Shown here piece by piece: positions 36,585 to 45,479 of a DNA stretch of 64,000 nt. The DNA comes from an uncultured Pelagibacteraceae bacterium (GTDB taxonomy: Bacteria; Pseudomonadota; Alphaproteobacteria; Pelagibacterales; AG-422-B15), in contig CACCCN010000001.1 in NCBI GenBank assembly GCA_902544525.1, forward strand, positions 229,289-293,288. The letters run 5' to 3'. The notes under the pieces were generated by a model. The model did not search any database, was not told the DNA's origin, and saw only the letters and a program-made list of their open reading frames with translations. The first letter of the stretch is position 1. Every line of letters begins with the position of its first letter. Made by a program: the position numbers and the translations under genes.

Positions 36585-37208
36585 CTAATTATTATAATAT
36601 TTATCCCAAGCTTGTGGTGATATTTTTGAAAATTCATTCACAAGGCGTTCAACATCTTTTTCTGTGGCAGATATACTGTGGTCTGTAGATATTATAAAGT
36701 TTGCTTTTTTCTTTTTTTCACTATCTGGCATTTGTTGTCCTTTAATTCTTTCAAATACAGCAATGGGCAGTTTTCTGTCTTCAAGTATTCTTTTTTTTTG
36801 GGTCTCTTCAGATGCCAAAACTAGTAGAGATATGTCCACATATTCTTCACCACGGGTTTCAAATAGAAGTGGTATATCCAGTATACACCCGGATAATTTG
36901 TTATTAATACAGTCTTTTATATAATTAATTTGATATAATCTTGTTGCAGGATGGATAATGTTTTCTAAGTCTTTAAATTTTTTTGGATCCTTAGTCAAGA
37001 TATGCCTAAGTACACCCCTATCAATCTTATTATCAACTTTTGATCCAGGAAACTTGTTATTTATTTGATCTATTATTTTTTGATCATTTTCATAAATATA
37101 ATGTACAGCATCATCAGCATTATACACACCATAACCATATGTTTTAAACATTGAGGCCGTGGTAGTCTTACCCATTCCTATTGATCCTGTCAAACCCACT
37201 AATAGCAT
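36585..37208 (-). CDS. coaE: Dephospho-CoA kinase
   Basis: Final step of coenzyme A synthesis. The 207-residue protein has Walker A GLTGSIGMGKTTTASMF at the start, YNADDAVHYIY near 33, and LDIPLLFETRGEEYVD near 105. Part of the conserved order dnaQ-coaE-aroE-maf; the aroE stop lies 2 bases upstream. Confidence 0.96.
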   Translation of the reverse strand: MLLVGLTGSIGMGKTTTASMFKTYGYGVYNADDAVHYIYENDQKIIDQINNKFPGSKVDNKIDRGVLRHILTKDPKKFKDLENIIHPATRLYQINYIKDCINNKLSGCILDIPLLFETRGEEYVDISLLVLASEETQKKRILEDRKLPIAVFERIKGQQMPDSEKKKKANFIISTDHSISATEKDVERLVNEFSKISPQAWDKYYNN

Positions 37209-37210
37209 TT

Positions 37211-38038
37211 TTAGTTCTTTAATATTTCAAATAATTCATTTGTAATTTCTGGATACACTCCATGCCAAATTCTAAATGACTCTGCAGCTTGATATACCAA
37301 CATGGCCAACCCATTTTGAAAATTTAAGTTATTGGTTTCCGCTTCTTTCAAGAGATTTGTTTGTGAGGGCTTATAAACCAGGTCATAAATATAAAGATTT
37401 TTTTTTGCTTCTTTCAGATTCAAATTTAAATTTTCATTTCCAGACATTCCAAGTGAACTTGTATTAATAATCATATCTAGGTTTGGAACAAGATCTTGCA
37501 TTTCATTAAATTTATGAGTTTTTAAGTTTACCTTTAAATCATGGGATAATATCTTAGCTTTATCGGGTGTCCTGTTTGCAATTATTATTTTTGCGTGCAT
37601 TGTATTTAGCGCATAAACAATAGACCTTGCTGATCCACCCGCACCAACAACAAGAACATTTTTTTTTATAATGTTTGTGTTTTTTGTTTTATTGTTGATT
37701 GAATTTATGAACCCTTTTGGGTCGGTGTTATTTCCAATGACCTTGCCGTTCTTGAAAGTCAGGGTGTTTACAGCTTTTAGTTTTTTAGAGGTTTCACTTA
37801 ATTCTTCACAAATATTAAATGCAAGTTCTTTTAATGGTATCGTTACATTTAAACCTATAAAGTTATCATTTATTAGGTTGTGAATTTTTTTGTTAAGTTC
37901 TAATGCATCAATTTTTATTTTTTGATATACATCTGTCTTTATTTTATTTTTTTTTATCCAGTAGTTATGAATGCCGGGTGAAAGGCTGTGATTGATTGGG
38001 CTTCCAATAACTGCTGTTTTTGTTAATGTTTCAGCCAT
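37211..38038 (-). CDS. aroE: Shikimate dehydrogenase
   Basis: 275-residue NADP-dependent enzyme of the aromatic amino acid pathway. GSPINHSLSPGIHNYW near 12 binds shikimate; LNVTIPLKELAF near 63 has the catalytic lysine; VVGAGGSARSIVYAL near 130 and IANRTPDKA near 152 bind NADPH. The start overlaps the maf stop by 8 bases. Confidence 0.96.
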   Translation of the reverse strand: MAETLTKTAVIGSPINHSLSPGIHNYWIKKNKIKTDVYQKIKIDALELNKKIHNLINDNFIGLNVTIPLKELAFNICEELSETSKKLKAVNTLTFKNGKVIGNNTDPKGFINSINNKTKNTNIIKKNVLVVGAGGSARSIVYALNTMHAKIIIANRTPDKAKILSHDLKVNLKTHKFNEMQDLVPNLDMIINTSSLGMSGNENLNLNLKEAKKNLYIYDLVYKPSQTNLLKEAETNNLNFQNGLAMLVYQAAESFRIWHGVYPEITNELFEILKN

Positions 38039-38621
38039 AATATAATATATTATTCTGCCATAAAAATTGTGTTAATGGAAGAAGTGGTAAACCAAGTATT
38101 GAAAAGTAATCACCATCAATTTTATTAAGCAATTTTATGCCCTCTTGTTCAATTGCATAAACACCCACACAATCCAGGGTTTCCTTGTCCATATTGTTTA
38201 AATATTCGTCTATTTGTTTTTCGCTTAATTCTCTCATAGTTATTTTTGCAACATTATGGTGCTTCCAAACAACAACACCGTTCTTTGCGATGGTTATTGC
38301 TGTAATGAGTTTGTGAGTTTTGCCGTTGAGCTTTAAAAGTTGTTTTTTTGCTTCTTGAAGGTGTGTAGCTTTATTAATTAAGGAGCCATTTAAATCTAAT
38401 ACTTGATCCGCACCAATTACAAAGTCTTCAGAATACTTCATTGAGGGTTTAATGGCTTTGATTTCAGAAAGCTGGATAGATGTATCTTTTGGACACAGCT
38501 CATTAAGAGAAATCTTTAACTCTTCTTCGTCCACACCATGATCCACAACTTTAAAGTCTATTTTTGCTTTCTTAAGTATTTCCGCTCTTGTTTTGCTTCC
38601 AGATGCAAGTAGTAATGTCAT
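38031..38621 (-). CDS. maf: Maf-family nucleotide pyrophosphatase
   Basis: 196-residue Maf/YceF-type dTTP/UTP or m7GTP pyrophosphatase. LLASGSKTRAEILKKA at the N-terminus and VIGADQVLDLNG near 67 are diagnostic. It is the first gene leftward of the probable replication origin and is transcribed away from it. Its promoter must lie in the 38622-38902 gap. Confidence 0.92.
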   Translation of the reverse strand: MTLLLASGSKTRAEILKKAKIDFKVVDHGVDEEELKISLNELCPKDTSIQLSEIKAIKPSMKYSEDFVIGADQVLDLNGSLINKATHLQEAKKQLLKLNGKTHKLITAITIAKNGVVVWKHHNVAKITMRELSEKQIDEYLNNMDKETLDCVGVYAIEQEGIKLLNKIDGDYFSILGLPLLPLTQFLWQNNILYYG

Positions 38622-38902
38622 TGTATATCCTGTTAGTAACTGCGTTTGTTATGTTTATTATAGATTTATATTGTTAATGGTTTTTCTTGTCTTCACTTAT
38701 CGCAAATTTAATTAGATAATAACTATCGTTTTGTCCACCTGTTGATTATATAGTAAAACATAATCAGTGTTGTGTATAAGTTAAAGAATTAAAATAAAAA
38801 TAGGAATAGTTGTTGTTTTTGGGTGTTTATTAATTTGATGTTTAGAAGTTACAAACAAACCAACAGGCCCAACAACTACTACTATACTATATATAAATAT
38901 AT
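38622..38902. other. Probable chromosomal replication origin (oriC) region, maf-hemE gap
   Basis: Longest gene-free gap in the window (281 bases), AT-rich. A perfect DnaA box TTATACACA lies on the minus strand at 38771-38779. A weaker TTGTCCACC is at 38731-38739, and two degenerate TAATAAACA boxes are on minus at 38652-38660 and 38824-38832. AT-rich runs at about 38781-38805 and 38881-38905 could be unwinding elements. Coding strand flips here: NUDIX-dnaQ-coaE-aroE-maf point left, hemE-hemH-hemG-rho point right. In Caulobacter and other Alphaproteobacteria oriC lies next to hemE, and parAB with parS is about 10 kb away, as here. Promoters for maf and hemE must also be inside. Replication initiation is inferred, not shown. 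Confidence 0.8.
38807..38878. repeat. Nine-base inverted repeat across the base-composition flip in the origin gap
   Basis: TAGTTGTTG at 38807-38815 and its complement CAACAACTA at 38870-38878, with a 54-base spacer. Further G/C pairing (GGG at 38821-38823 with CC at 38868-38869) is possible. The left arm lies in a G/T-rich stretch without C (38811-38850) and the right arm in an A/C-rich stretch (38851-38880). Confidence 0.5.
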
Positions 38903-39883
38903 ATGAGTATATTCATAGACAGTTTAAATTTTAAAAAAACCAAAAAACCCCCTATTTGGTTTATGAGACAAGCGGGACGACATCTTCCAGAATATAGGGA
39001 GGTAAGATCAAGTTACAGGAATTTAATGGAAATGTTTATGGACTCTAACGTGTGTTCTAAGGTTACACTTCAGCCAGTAGATAAGTATGATTTAGATGCC
39101 GCTATAATTTTCACCGATATCTTAATGATACACATGATAAAAGGTGCTAGCGTTAGCTTTGATAAGCCGGGTGGTCCTATAGTAGAATTTAAAGCAAAAG
39201 AAAAAACAGACTTTAACAACATAAACTTTTTATACGAGGCAATAAAGATAACAAAAAACAAAACCAACAAACCACTTATAGGGTTTGCTGGGGGTCCCTG
39301 GACTACACTGACATATTCAATGTTTAACCCAAAAGAGAGAAAAGAACTTCAAAATCATATAAAGCACAGAGAAAAAGAAATAGAAAAAAAAATAAACGAG
39401 ATAACAGAACTGACCATTGAACATGTTATCAGGCAAACAGACTCGGGGATAGATGCGTTTCAATTATTTGAGTCAGCGGCAGGCATACTAAACGACGATC
39501 AATTAAACAGGTGGTGTATAGAACCTTGTAAACTAATCTTAAAAGAAATTAAAAAATACCAAAATATACCAACAATAGTTTTTCCTAGAGGCGTAACTCT
39601 AAAAAACTATGTTTCATATTCAAATATTTCCAACTTAAATTGTCTTTCCATTGATCAATTTTTTAATTTAAAAAATATAAGCAAACTAAACACAAATAAG
39701 ACAATACAAGGAAACCTTGACCCAAAAACACTCAGATTGGGTGGTAATGAATTAAAAAAAGAAATACGCAAAATATTGCTTGCCTTTAGAGAAACGCCAC
39801 ATATTTTTAACCTAGGACACGGAGTCATTAAAGATACGCCAACCGCAAACGTAGCGGAAGCAGTAAACATAATACGGAGCTAA
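38903..39883 (+). CDS. hemE: Uroporphyrinogen decarboxylase
   Basis: 326-residue heme-pathway enzyme making coproporphyrinogen III. PPIWFMRQAGRHLPEYREVR near residue 16 is the catalytic signature, FTDILMIHMIKGASVSF near 69 and FAGGPWTTLTYSMF near 129 are conserved, and FNLGHGVIKDTP near 304 closes the site. The gene borders the probable origin and reads away from it, as in Caulobacter. It is followed by hemH after 1 base. Confidence 0.96.
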   Translation: MSIFIDSLNFKKTKKPPIWFMRQAGRHLPEYREVRSSYRNLMEMFMDSNVCSKVTLQPVDKYDLDAAIIFTDILMIHMIKGASVSFDKPGGPIVEFKAKEKTDFNNINFLYEAIKITKNKTNKPLIGFAGGPWTTLTYSMFNPKERKELQNHIKHREKEIEKKINEITELTIEHVIRQTDSGIDAFQLFESAAGILNDDQLNRWCIEPCKLILKEIKKYQNIPTIVFPRGVTLKNYVSYSNISNLNCLSIDQFFNLKNISKLNTNKTIQGNLDPKTLRLGGNELKKEIRKILLAFRETPHIFNLGHGVIKDTPTANVAEAVNIIRS

Positions 39884-39884
39884 A

Positions 39885-40898
39885 ATGAAGTTTGTAGGCG
39901 AAGAAGGGTTTAAACATGAAAACGCAAAAAAAATAGGCGTTTTAATTTGTAATCTTGGCACGCCAGATAGCTATAAGGCTTGGGACGTAGGCAGATTTCT
40001 AAAAGAGTTTTTGTCTGATGCTAGGGTCGTAGAGGTCCCTAAAATTATATGGTGGGTCATATTAAATCTAATAATACTACCCCTCCGCTCACCCAAGTCT
40101 GCTAAGCTTTACAGGTCAATTTGGACAGAACATGGATCTCCACTTAAGGTTTTGTCTGAGAAACTAATCAACAAACTTAGAGAAAGGTCGGGTGGAGCCT
40201 ATGAGGTAGAGCTTGCCATGAGATATGGAAAACCAAGCATTGAAAGCAAGCTTTTGAAACTCAAAAACAATAACTGCAGAGAACTCATAGTAGTGCCAAT
40301 GTTTCCTCAATATTCTGGGACAACAACCGGAAGTGTTTTTGATGAAGTGACGAGAGTTCTCTCCAAATGGAGATGGGTTCCAAGCCTGAGTTTTGTAAAC
40401 GGCTATCATGATGATAAAAACTATATTCAAGCCTTAAAAGAATCTATGGAGGCGGCGGTTAAAAAAGAAAGACCAGAAAAGATAATTTTTACTTATCATG
40501 GAATTCCAAAAAGAAACTTCGACCTTGGAGACCCCTATCATTGTTATTGTCAAAAGACCACCAGATTGGTTTCTGAACAATTGGGTTTAGATGAAGAAAA
40601 ATATATGACAACATTTCAATCACGTTTTGGACCAGCGGAATGGTTAAAACCCTATACCAGCGACACAATGAAAGATCTTGCTGACAAAGGTATAAAAAAT
40701 ATCTTAACAATAGCTCCAGCATTTAGCGTTGATTGCCTTGAGACAATTGAGGAAATTGATCAAGAAAATAAAGATATATTCCTAGAGGCGGGGGGTGAAA
40801 AATTCACATACATACCTTGTCTAAATGATACTGATAGCCATGTTAATTTTTTAGAAAAATTAATAGATAAACATTACTTGTTGTTCACAAATAAATAA
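39885..40898 (+). CDS. hemH: Ferrochelatase
   Basis: 337 residues, inserts iron into protoporphyrin IX. GVLICNLGTPDSYKAWDVGRFLKEFLSD near 18 (split), MRYGKPSIESKL near 107, VVPMFPQYSGTTTGSVFDE near 125, FTYHGIPKRN with the catalytic histidine near 200, and SRFGPAEWLKPYT near 247. The stop overlaps the hemG start by one base (TAATG). The heme genes hemE-hemH-hemG form a tight operon. Confidence 0.96.
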   Translation: MKFVGEEGFKHENAKKIGVLICNLGTPDSYKAWDVGRFLKEFLSDARVVEVPKIIWWVILNLIILPLRSPKSAKLYRSIWTEHGSPLKVLSEKLINKLRERSGGAYEVELAMRYGKPSIESKLLKLKNNNCRELIVVPMFPQYSGTTTGSVFDEVTRVLSKWRWVPSLSFVNGYHDDKNYIQALKESMEAAVKKERPEKIIFTYHGIPKRNFDLGDPYHCYCQKTTRLVSEQLGLDEEKYMTTFQSRFGPAEWLKPYTSDTMKDLADKGIKNILTIAPAFSVDCLETIEEIDQENKDIFLEAGGEKFTYIPCLNDTDSHVNFLEKLIDKHYLLFTNK

Positions 40899-41413
40899 TG
40901 ACTAAATATTTGTTTCTTTATTCTACAACAGATGGTCACACAAAAAGAATATGTGAGTATATTGGAAATATATTAAAACAACAAAACCATGAAATAAAAA
41001 TATACCCAATTAGTTTAGAGCTTAAAAAACTCAGTGAATATGATTCAATCATTTTGGGTGCCAGTATAAGATATGGTAAGCATCAAAAATCTGTTTTCAA
41101 TTTTATTAACAAATATAAAGATTTATTGGAAACCAAGAAAAGCGCGTTCTTTTCTGTAAACGTGGTTGCAAGGAAGAGCGAAAAAAATTCGCCAAACACC
41201 AACCCGTACATGAAGAAATTTCTAAAAACTACAAGTTGGCAGCCAAATAAACTCGGTGTATTTGCTGGCAAGGTAGATTATCCAAGTTACAAATTTTTCG
41301 ATAAATATATTATTAGATTGATTATGTGGATTACAAAAGGCCCTACAGATATTTCACAAAGTTATGAGTTTACAGACTGGAAAGTTGTCGAAAACTTTGC
41401 AAAAACCCTTTGA
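40898..41413 (+). CDS. hemG: Flavodoxin-type protoporphyrinogen IX dehydrogenase HemG
   Basis: 171-residue flavodoxin fold that oxidises protoporphyrinogen IX, coupled to the quinone pool. FLYSTTDGHTKRICEYIG at the start binds FMN phosphate; ILGASIRYGKHQKSV near 51; the HemG-specific long loop NVVARKSEKNSPNTNPY near 88-104, then GKVDYPSYKFFDKYIIRLIMWIT near 125 and a TDWKVVENFAK end. It closely follows E. coli HemG. In many Alphaproteobacteria this slot between hemH and rho holds hemJ, so this may be a non-orthologous replacement. Confidence 0.93.
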   Translation: MTKYLFLYSTTDGHTKRICEYIGNILKQQNHEIKIYPISLELKKLSEYDSIILGASIRYGKHQKSVFNFINKYKDLLETKKSAFFSVNVVARKSEKNSPNTNPYMKKFLKTTSWQPNKLGVFAGKVDYPSYKFFDKYIIRLIMWITKGPTDISQSYEFTDWKVVENFAKTL

Positions 41414-41480
41414 TCTTTGAAAATCTATAATAAAAATAATGATGTATTTCAGATACTTAAAGTCGTTTTTTGTAAAACCA

Positions 41481-41509
41481 TTGTCTTTTGATTTAAAATT
41501 TAGTATTTA
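41481..41509 (+). promoter_or_regulatory. Candidate housekeeping promoter of rho
   Basis: TTGTCT at 41481-41486, 17 bases, then TATTTA at 41504-41509, in the 185-base hemG-rho gap. It would give a leader of roughly 80 bases that contains the C-rich tract before rho. Matched by eye; the region is AT-rich, so chance matches are easy. Confidence 0.35.
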
Positions 41510-41540
41510 ATCATCATTATTTATTAATTTAATAAATATT

Positions 41541-41590
41541 CCCAAACACTTCCGAACTTACAGTTACACCTAAAAATAACCCAAAAATAA
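41541..41590 (+). promoter_or_regulatory. C-rich, G-poor (rut-like) tract in the rho leader
   Basis: Within 41541-41582 the plus strand has 15 C and only 2 G in an otherwise very AT-rich gap, ending about 16 bases before the rho ATG at 41599. Rho binds such unstructured C-rich, G-poor RNA. E. coli rho is autoregulated through its leader, so this tract is a good candidate for feedback by Rho-dependent attenuation. Confidence 0.45.
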
Positions 41591-41598
41591 AAATTGAT

Positions 41599-42861
41599 AT
41601 GAATTTAAAACTTAAAGAATTAAAGAAAAAAACACCACAAGAACTTCTTAGTTATGCTGAAGAACTAAAAGTAGAGAACGCAAGCTCGTTACGAACACAA
41701 GATATGATGTTTGCAATTTTAAAAAATCTTGCTGCAGACAATAAAGAAATTGATGGTGCAGGTGTGCTTGAAGTCTTGCAGGATGGTTTCGGTTTTTTAA
41801 GATCGATGGAAGCTAATTATTTACCTGGACCCGATGACATTTATGTAAGCCCGAGTCAAATAAAAAGATTTTCACTAAGAACAGGGGATACTGTTGAAGG
41901 ACCTATAAGAGCACCTAAAGAAGGTGAGAGATATTTCGCATTACTGAAGGTGGATACAATTAACTATGAAGGTACCGATAAAAAAGACAAAAATAAAATC
42001 AACTTTGACAATTTAACGCCACTTTATCCTGAGGAACAAATTAGATTAGAAACTGAAGAACCAAAAAAAGATTTAAGTTCGAGAGTGATCGACCTCGTAT
42101 CCCCAATTGGTAAAGGCCAAAGAGCAATAATTGTTGCACCACCAAGAACTGGAAAAACAGTTTTACTTCAAAATATTGCACATTCAATTACAGCTAATCA
42201 CCCAGAAATTTTTCTGATGGTATTACTTATTGATGAAAGACCTGAAGAAGTTACGGATATGCAAAGATCGGTTAAGGGAGAAGTTGTAAGCTCAACTTTT
42301 GATGAGCCTGCTTCAAGGCACGTTCAAGTTGCAGAAATGGTAATTCAAAAAGCCAAGCGTTTAGTTGAACACGGTAAAGATGTAGTGATACTTCTTGATT
42401 CAATCACTAGATTAGGAAGAGCGTACAATACTGTAGTTCCAAGCTCAGGCAAAGTTCTTACTGGTGGTGTAGATGCAAATGCACTACAAAGACCAAAGCG
42501 TTTTTTCGGTGCCGCTAGAAACATAGAATTTGGCGGATCATTAACAATTATTTCAACCGCTCTAATTGATACTGGAAGTAGAATGGATGAAGTAATTTTC
42601 GAGGAATTTAAGGGCACAGGAAACTCAGAAATAATATTAGATAGAAAAGTTGCTGATAAGCGAACATATCCAGCAATAGATATAACAAAGTCAGGAACAA
42701 GAAAAGAAGAAGTGCTATTGGCTCCAGACGAGCTTCAAAAAATGTATGTTTTGCGAAGAATTCTTAATCCAATGGGTACTATGGATGGAATAGAATTTTT
42801 ACTGACCAAGCTTAAAGAAACTAAAAGTAATGCTGAGTTTTTTCAATCGATGAATAAATAA
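41599..42861 (+). CDS. rho: Transcription termination factor Rho
   Basis: 420-residue RNA helicase hexamer. The N-terminal Rho domain and cold-shock RNA-binding fold (about 1-115) include [34 protein letters not shown] (split) near 54-87. The ATPase has [27 protein letters not shown] near 170, [12 protein letters not shown] near 213 and [13 protein letters not shown] near 262. The tail is [17 protein letters not shown]. It ends transcripts and is likely important here, since intrinsic terminators are scarce. It has no clear Shine-Dalgarno. Confidence 0.98.
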   Translation: MNLKLKELKKKTPQELLSYAEELKVENASSLRTQDMMFAILKNLAADNKEIDGAGVLEVLQDGFGFLRSMEANYLPGPDDIYVSPSQIKRFSLRTGDTVEGPIRAPKEGERYFALLKVDTINYEGTDKKDKNKINFDNLTPLYPEEQIRLETEEPKKDLSSRVIDLVSPIGKGQRAIIVAPPRTGKTVLLQNIAHSITANHPEIFLMVLLIDERPEEVTDMQRSVKGEVVSSTFDEPASRHVQVAEMVIQKAKRLVEHGKDVVILLDSITRLGRAYNTVVPSSGKVLTGGVDANALQRPKRFFGAARNIEFGGSLTIISTALIDTGSRMDEVIFEEFKGTGNSEIILDRKVADKRTYPAIDITKSGTRKEEVLLAPDELQKMYVLRRILNPMGTMDGIEFLLTKLKETKSNAEFFQSMNK

Positions 42862-42871
42862 TAGTCTCTAA

Positions 42872-43411
42872 TTATCCAAGGCAGTTTAAAAAACTACTAG
42901 ATTTAAACCTTGTTTGAAGTTTTTTCATACCATTCAAATTATATAGATTTATTATGAAGTGAAATTGAATTTCTTGAGGATTAAACTTTCTCATTAAGTT
43001 AGCTGCCGCAACTGCAGTACCACCTGTTGCAATTAAATCATCAATAATTAAAATTTTATCTTTCTTATTTGCAGCATTTTTGTGAACTTCTATTTCATCT
43101 ATACCATATTCCAGTTTGTATTTTTGTTTGTATATTTTTCCAGGAAGCTTACCTTTTTTTCTAATGGGTATAAATGGTAAGTTTGATTGTATTGCAGCAG
43201 CTGAACCAAAAATAAACCCTCTTGCTTCAATTCCCGCAATTTTAGTTATATCATTTTTAATAGAATATTCTTTTAGTTTCGTAATCACTTTTTTAAAGAG
43301 CTTTTGATCATCAGTAATCGAAGTTATGTCTTGAAATAAGATTCCTTTTTTTGGAAAATTTGGAATTACTCTAATTTTTTTTTCTAACTGTTTTTTTAAT
43401 TTGTCATTCAT
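42872..43411 (-). CDS. apt: Adenine phosphoribosyltransferase
   Basis: About 179-residue purine salvage enzyme making AMP from adenine and [24 protein letters not shown] near 14, [14 protein letters not shown] near 62, and the PRPP-binding motif [20 protein letters not shown] near 122. The ATG at 43411 overlaps the YyaL stop as ATGA; a longer frame to 43456 would start inside YyaL. Together with YyaL it is oriented against replication leaving the nearby origin. Confidence 0.94.
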   Translation of the reverse strand: MNDKLKKQLEKKIRVIPNFPKKGILFQDITSITDDQKLFKKVITKLKEYSIKNDITKIAGIEARGFIFGSAAAIQSNLPFIPIRKKGKLPGKIYKQKYKLEYGIDEIEVHKNAANKKDKILIIDDLIATGGTAVAAANLMRKFNPQEIQFHFIINLYNLNGMKKLQTRFKSSSFLNCLG

Positions 43412-45408
43412 AAATAATTTTTTAATAAGTTGATATTGTTGAATGGTAATGAGCAAGTATTATCTCTACATACATATATATAACTCTCTTCTTCAATATT
43501 AATATTTTCATAAAATTTAAAATCACTGTTTAACTTGGATTTAGTATCAATTATAATAATCGTACTCTCATCAGTATATTGTTCATATATTTTCTCTTGT
43601 ATTGCTTCATTATTTTTTTTGTTTTTTCCAGTTATTAAAATTAATTTGCTATTATTAATTACGTTGTAGTTTTTTAAAAAACTCGATGCTCCAAAATATT
43701 GATTTGAAATGTTTGAACCTATAGAATTTAGCAAGCTATTCCTTGCCATAGCATACTTCTCTTCATGAGTGATTAAGTAAATTTTATTCAGTATAAATAA
43801 TAAAACTGCGTTTGAATTTGGTGTTACATTATCAAAATATTGAACACTTCTTAAAATAATATCTTTATGGTTAATAGAATTATTTGAAAAACCAGAGTTT
43901 TTTTGGGCAAAATCAGCTAAAACAGTTTCAGTTAATTTTATAGATATACTTAGATAATTATCATCATTAATAACCTCATACAGCATAAGGCCAGCTTTAA
44001 TTAAATAAACATAGTCATCCAGCATGCCTAAATGTTTGTTAACCCCTTTACAGCTTGAGTGATATAATTTGTTATCAAGAAGCATATTTTTAGTTATGAA
44101 TTTGAATGAAGACTCAGCTGATTTTAAATATTCGTCATCTTTTAAAATTTTTCCAGCGTAGGCCATAGCCTCAATTGTCAGGCCATTCCAATCTGTCAAA
44201 ATTTTATCATCTAACTGTGGTCTTATTCTTTTTTGACGTTGCTTACTTATTTTAGCTAGTAATTTTTGTAATTTAATCTCATCTTTAGTTTTAATGTGTA
44301 AATTTTTATACCTTGATAGTATAATGCTGCCTTCCCAATTTCCTTGTTTTTCAATATAAAAAAAGTTTGAAAAAAATTTTATATCGTCTTTTAAAATATG
44401 CTCTAATTCATCGTAAGACCAAATATAGTACTTTCCTTCCACACCCTCTGAGTCAGCATCCAACGCAGAATAATATCCACCACTTTCATCTTGCATTTCA
44501 TTTATAATCCAATCAGCAATTTTTTTTGCAATCTCTCTATAGATATTTTTGCCAGTCAGAATACTAAATTTACTCAGTAATAATAATAGTTGTGCATTGT
44601 CGTATAACATTTTTTCAAAATGAGGTACTAACCACATATCATCAACTGAGTAGCGAGATATTCCACCTGCAACATGGTCATAGATTCCCCCACTACAGAT
44701 ATTATCTAACGTTTGAGTAATTACTTTTAATTTAAATTGATCATTATCTTTTAAATAAATATTTAATAAGAAATCATAGATAAAGATTTGTGGAAATTTT
44801 GGTGCTCCTTTTATGCCACCATATTGCAAATCAAAATTATCTAAAATTGTTTCAAGTGAGTCTGATTTAAACTTTTCAATATTTAATTCTGTTGAGTTTG
44901 AGGTATTAATTTTATTTAAAGCTTCAAATATAAGTTCTTGGTTTTTAATAATTGAATTACGATCTTGAGTGAAGCTATTATAAATTGAATTTAAAACCTC
45001 CTTAAACGCCGGCCTCCCATACTTTGAATCTTTAGGAAAATAAGTTCCACCCCAAAACGGTTTTTTATCATCAGCCAAAAACATCGTTAACGGCCAGCCT
45101 CCCTGTTGGCCAAGTAAAGCAAGAGCATTTTGATAAATATTGTCTAAATCAGGCCTTTCCTCTCGGTCTAACTTAATATTTATGAATTTATCATTCATAA
45201 TTCTAGCAGTTTCTTCATCCTCAAAACTTTCATATGCCATAACATGACACCAATGACATGCTGAGTAGCCTATAGACAGAAGGATTGGCTTGTTTTCATT
45301 TTTGGCTTTCTCAAAAGCCCCCTCTGACCACGGCAACCAATGAACAGGATTATCTTTGTGCTGAAGCAAATAAGGGCTTGTTTCTTTGTCTAAGTAATTT
45401 TTACTCAT
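43408..45408 (-). CDS. Thioredoxin-domain protein, YyaL/DUF255 (SPATA20-like) family
   Basis: 666 residues. An N-terminal thioredoxin-like DUF255 domain (about 1-165) has [16 protein letters not shown] and a redox-like [14 protein letters not shown] near residue 51. An alpha/alpha-barrel (glycosidase-like) region about 190-560 has [29 protein letters not shown] (split) near 235. The function of this family is unresolved in bacteria. It is coupled to apt by ATGA and is divergent from mnmE with 71 bases between. Confidence 0.88.
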   Translation of the reverse strand: MSKNYLDKETSPYLLQHKDNPVHWLPWSEGAFEKAKNENKPILLSIGYSACHWCHVMAYESFEDEETARIMNDKFINIKLDREERPDLDNIYQNALALLGQQGGWPLTMFLADDKKPFWGGTYFPKDSKYGRPAFKEVLNSIYNSFTQDRNSIIKNQELIFEALNKINTSNSTELNIEKFKSDSLETILDNFDLQYGGIKGAPKFPQIFIYDFLLNIYLKDNDQFKLKVITQTLDNICSGGIYDHVAGGISRYSVDDMWLVPHFEKMLYDNAQLLLLLSKFSILTGKNIYREIAKKIADWIINEMQDESGGYYSALDADSEGVEGKYYIWSYDELEHILKDDIKFFSNFFYIEKQGNWEGSIILSRYKNLHIKTKDEIKLQKLLAKISKQRQKRIRPQLDDKILTDWNGLTIEAMAYAGKILKDDEYLKSAESSFKFITKNMLLDNKLYHSSCKGVNKHLGMLDDYVYLIKAGLMLYEVINDDNYLSISIKLTETVLADFAQKNSGFSNNSINHKDIILRSVQYFDNVTPNSNAVLLFILNKIYLITHEEKYAMARNSLLNSIGSNISNQYFGASSFLKNYNVINNSKLILITGKNKKNNEAIQEKIYEQYTDESTIIIIDTKSKLNSDFKFYENINIEEESYIYVCRDNTCSLPFNNINLLKNYL

Positions 45409-45479
45409 TTAAATATGAATTCGACATAAGTAATCTTATATGAAAGAATTAAAAATAATAAAATAATATTTTAATTCCA

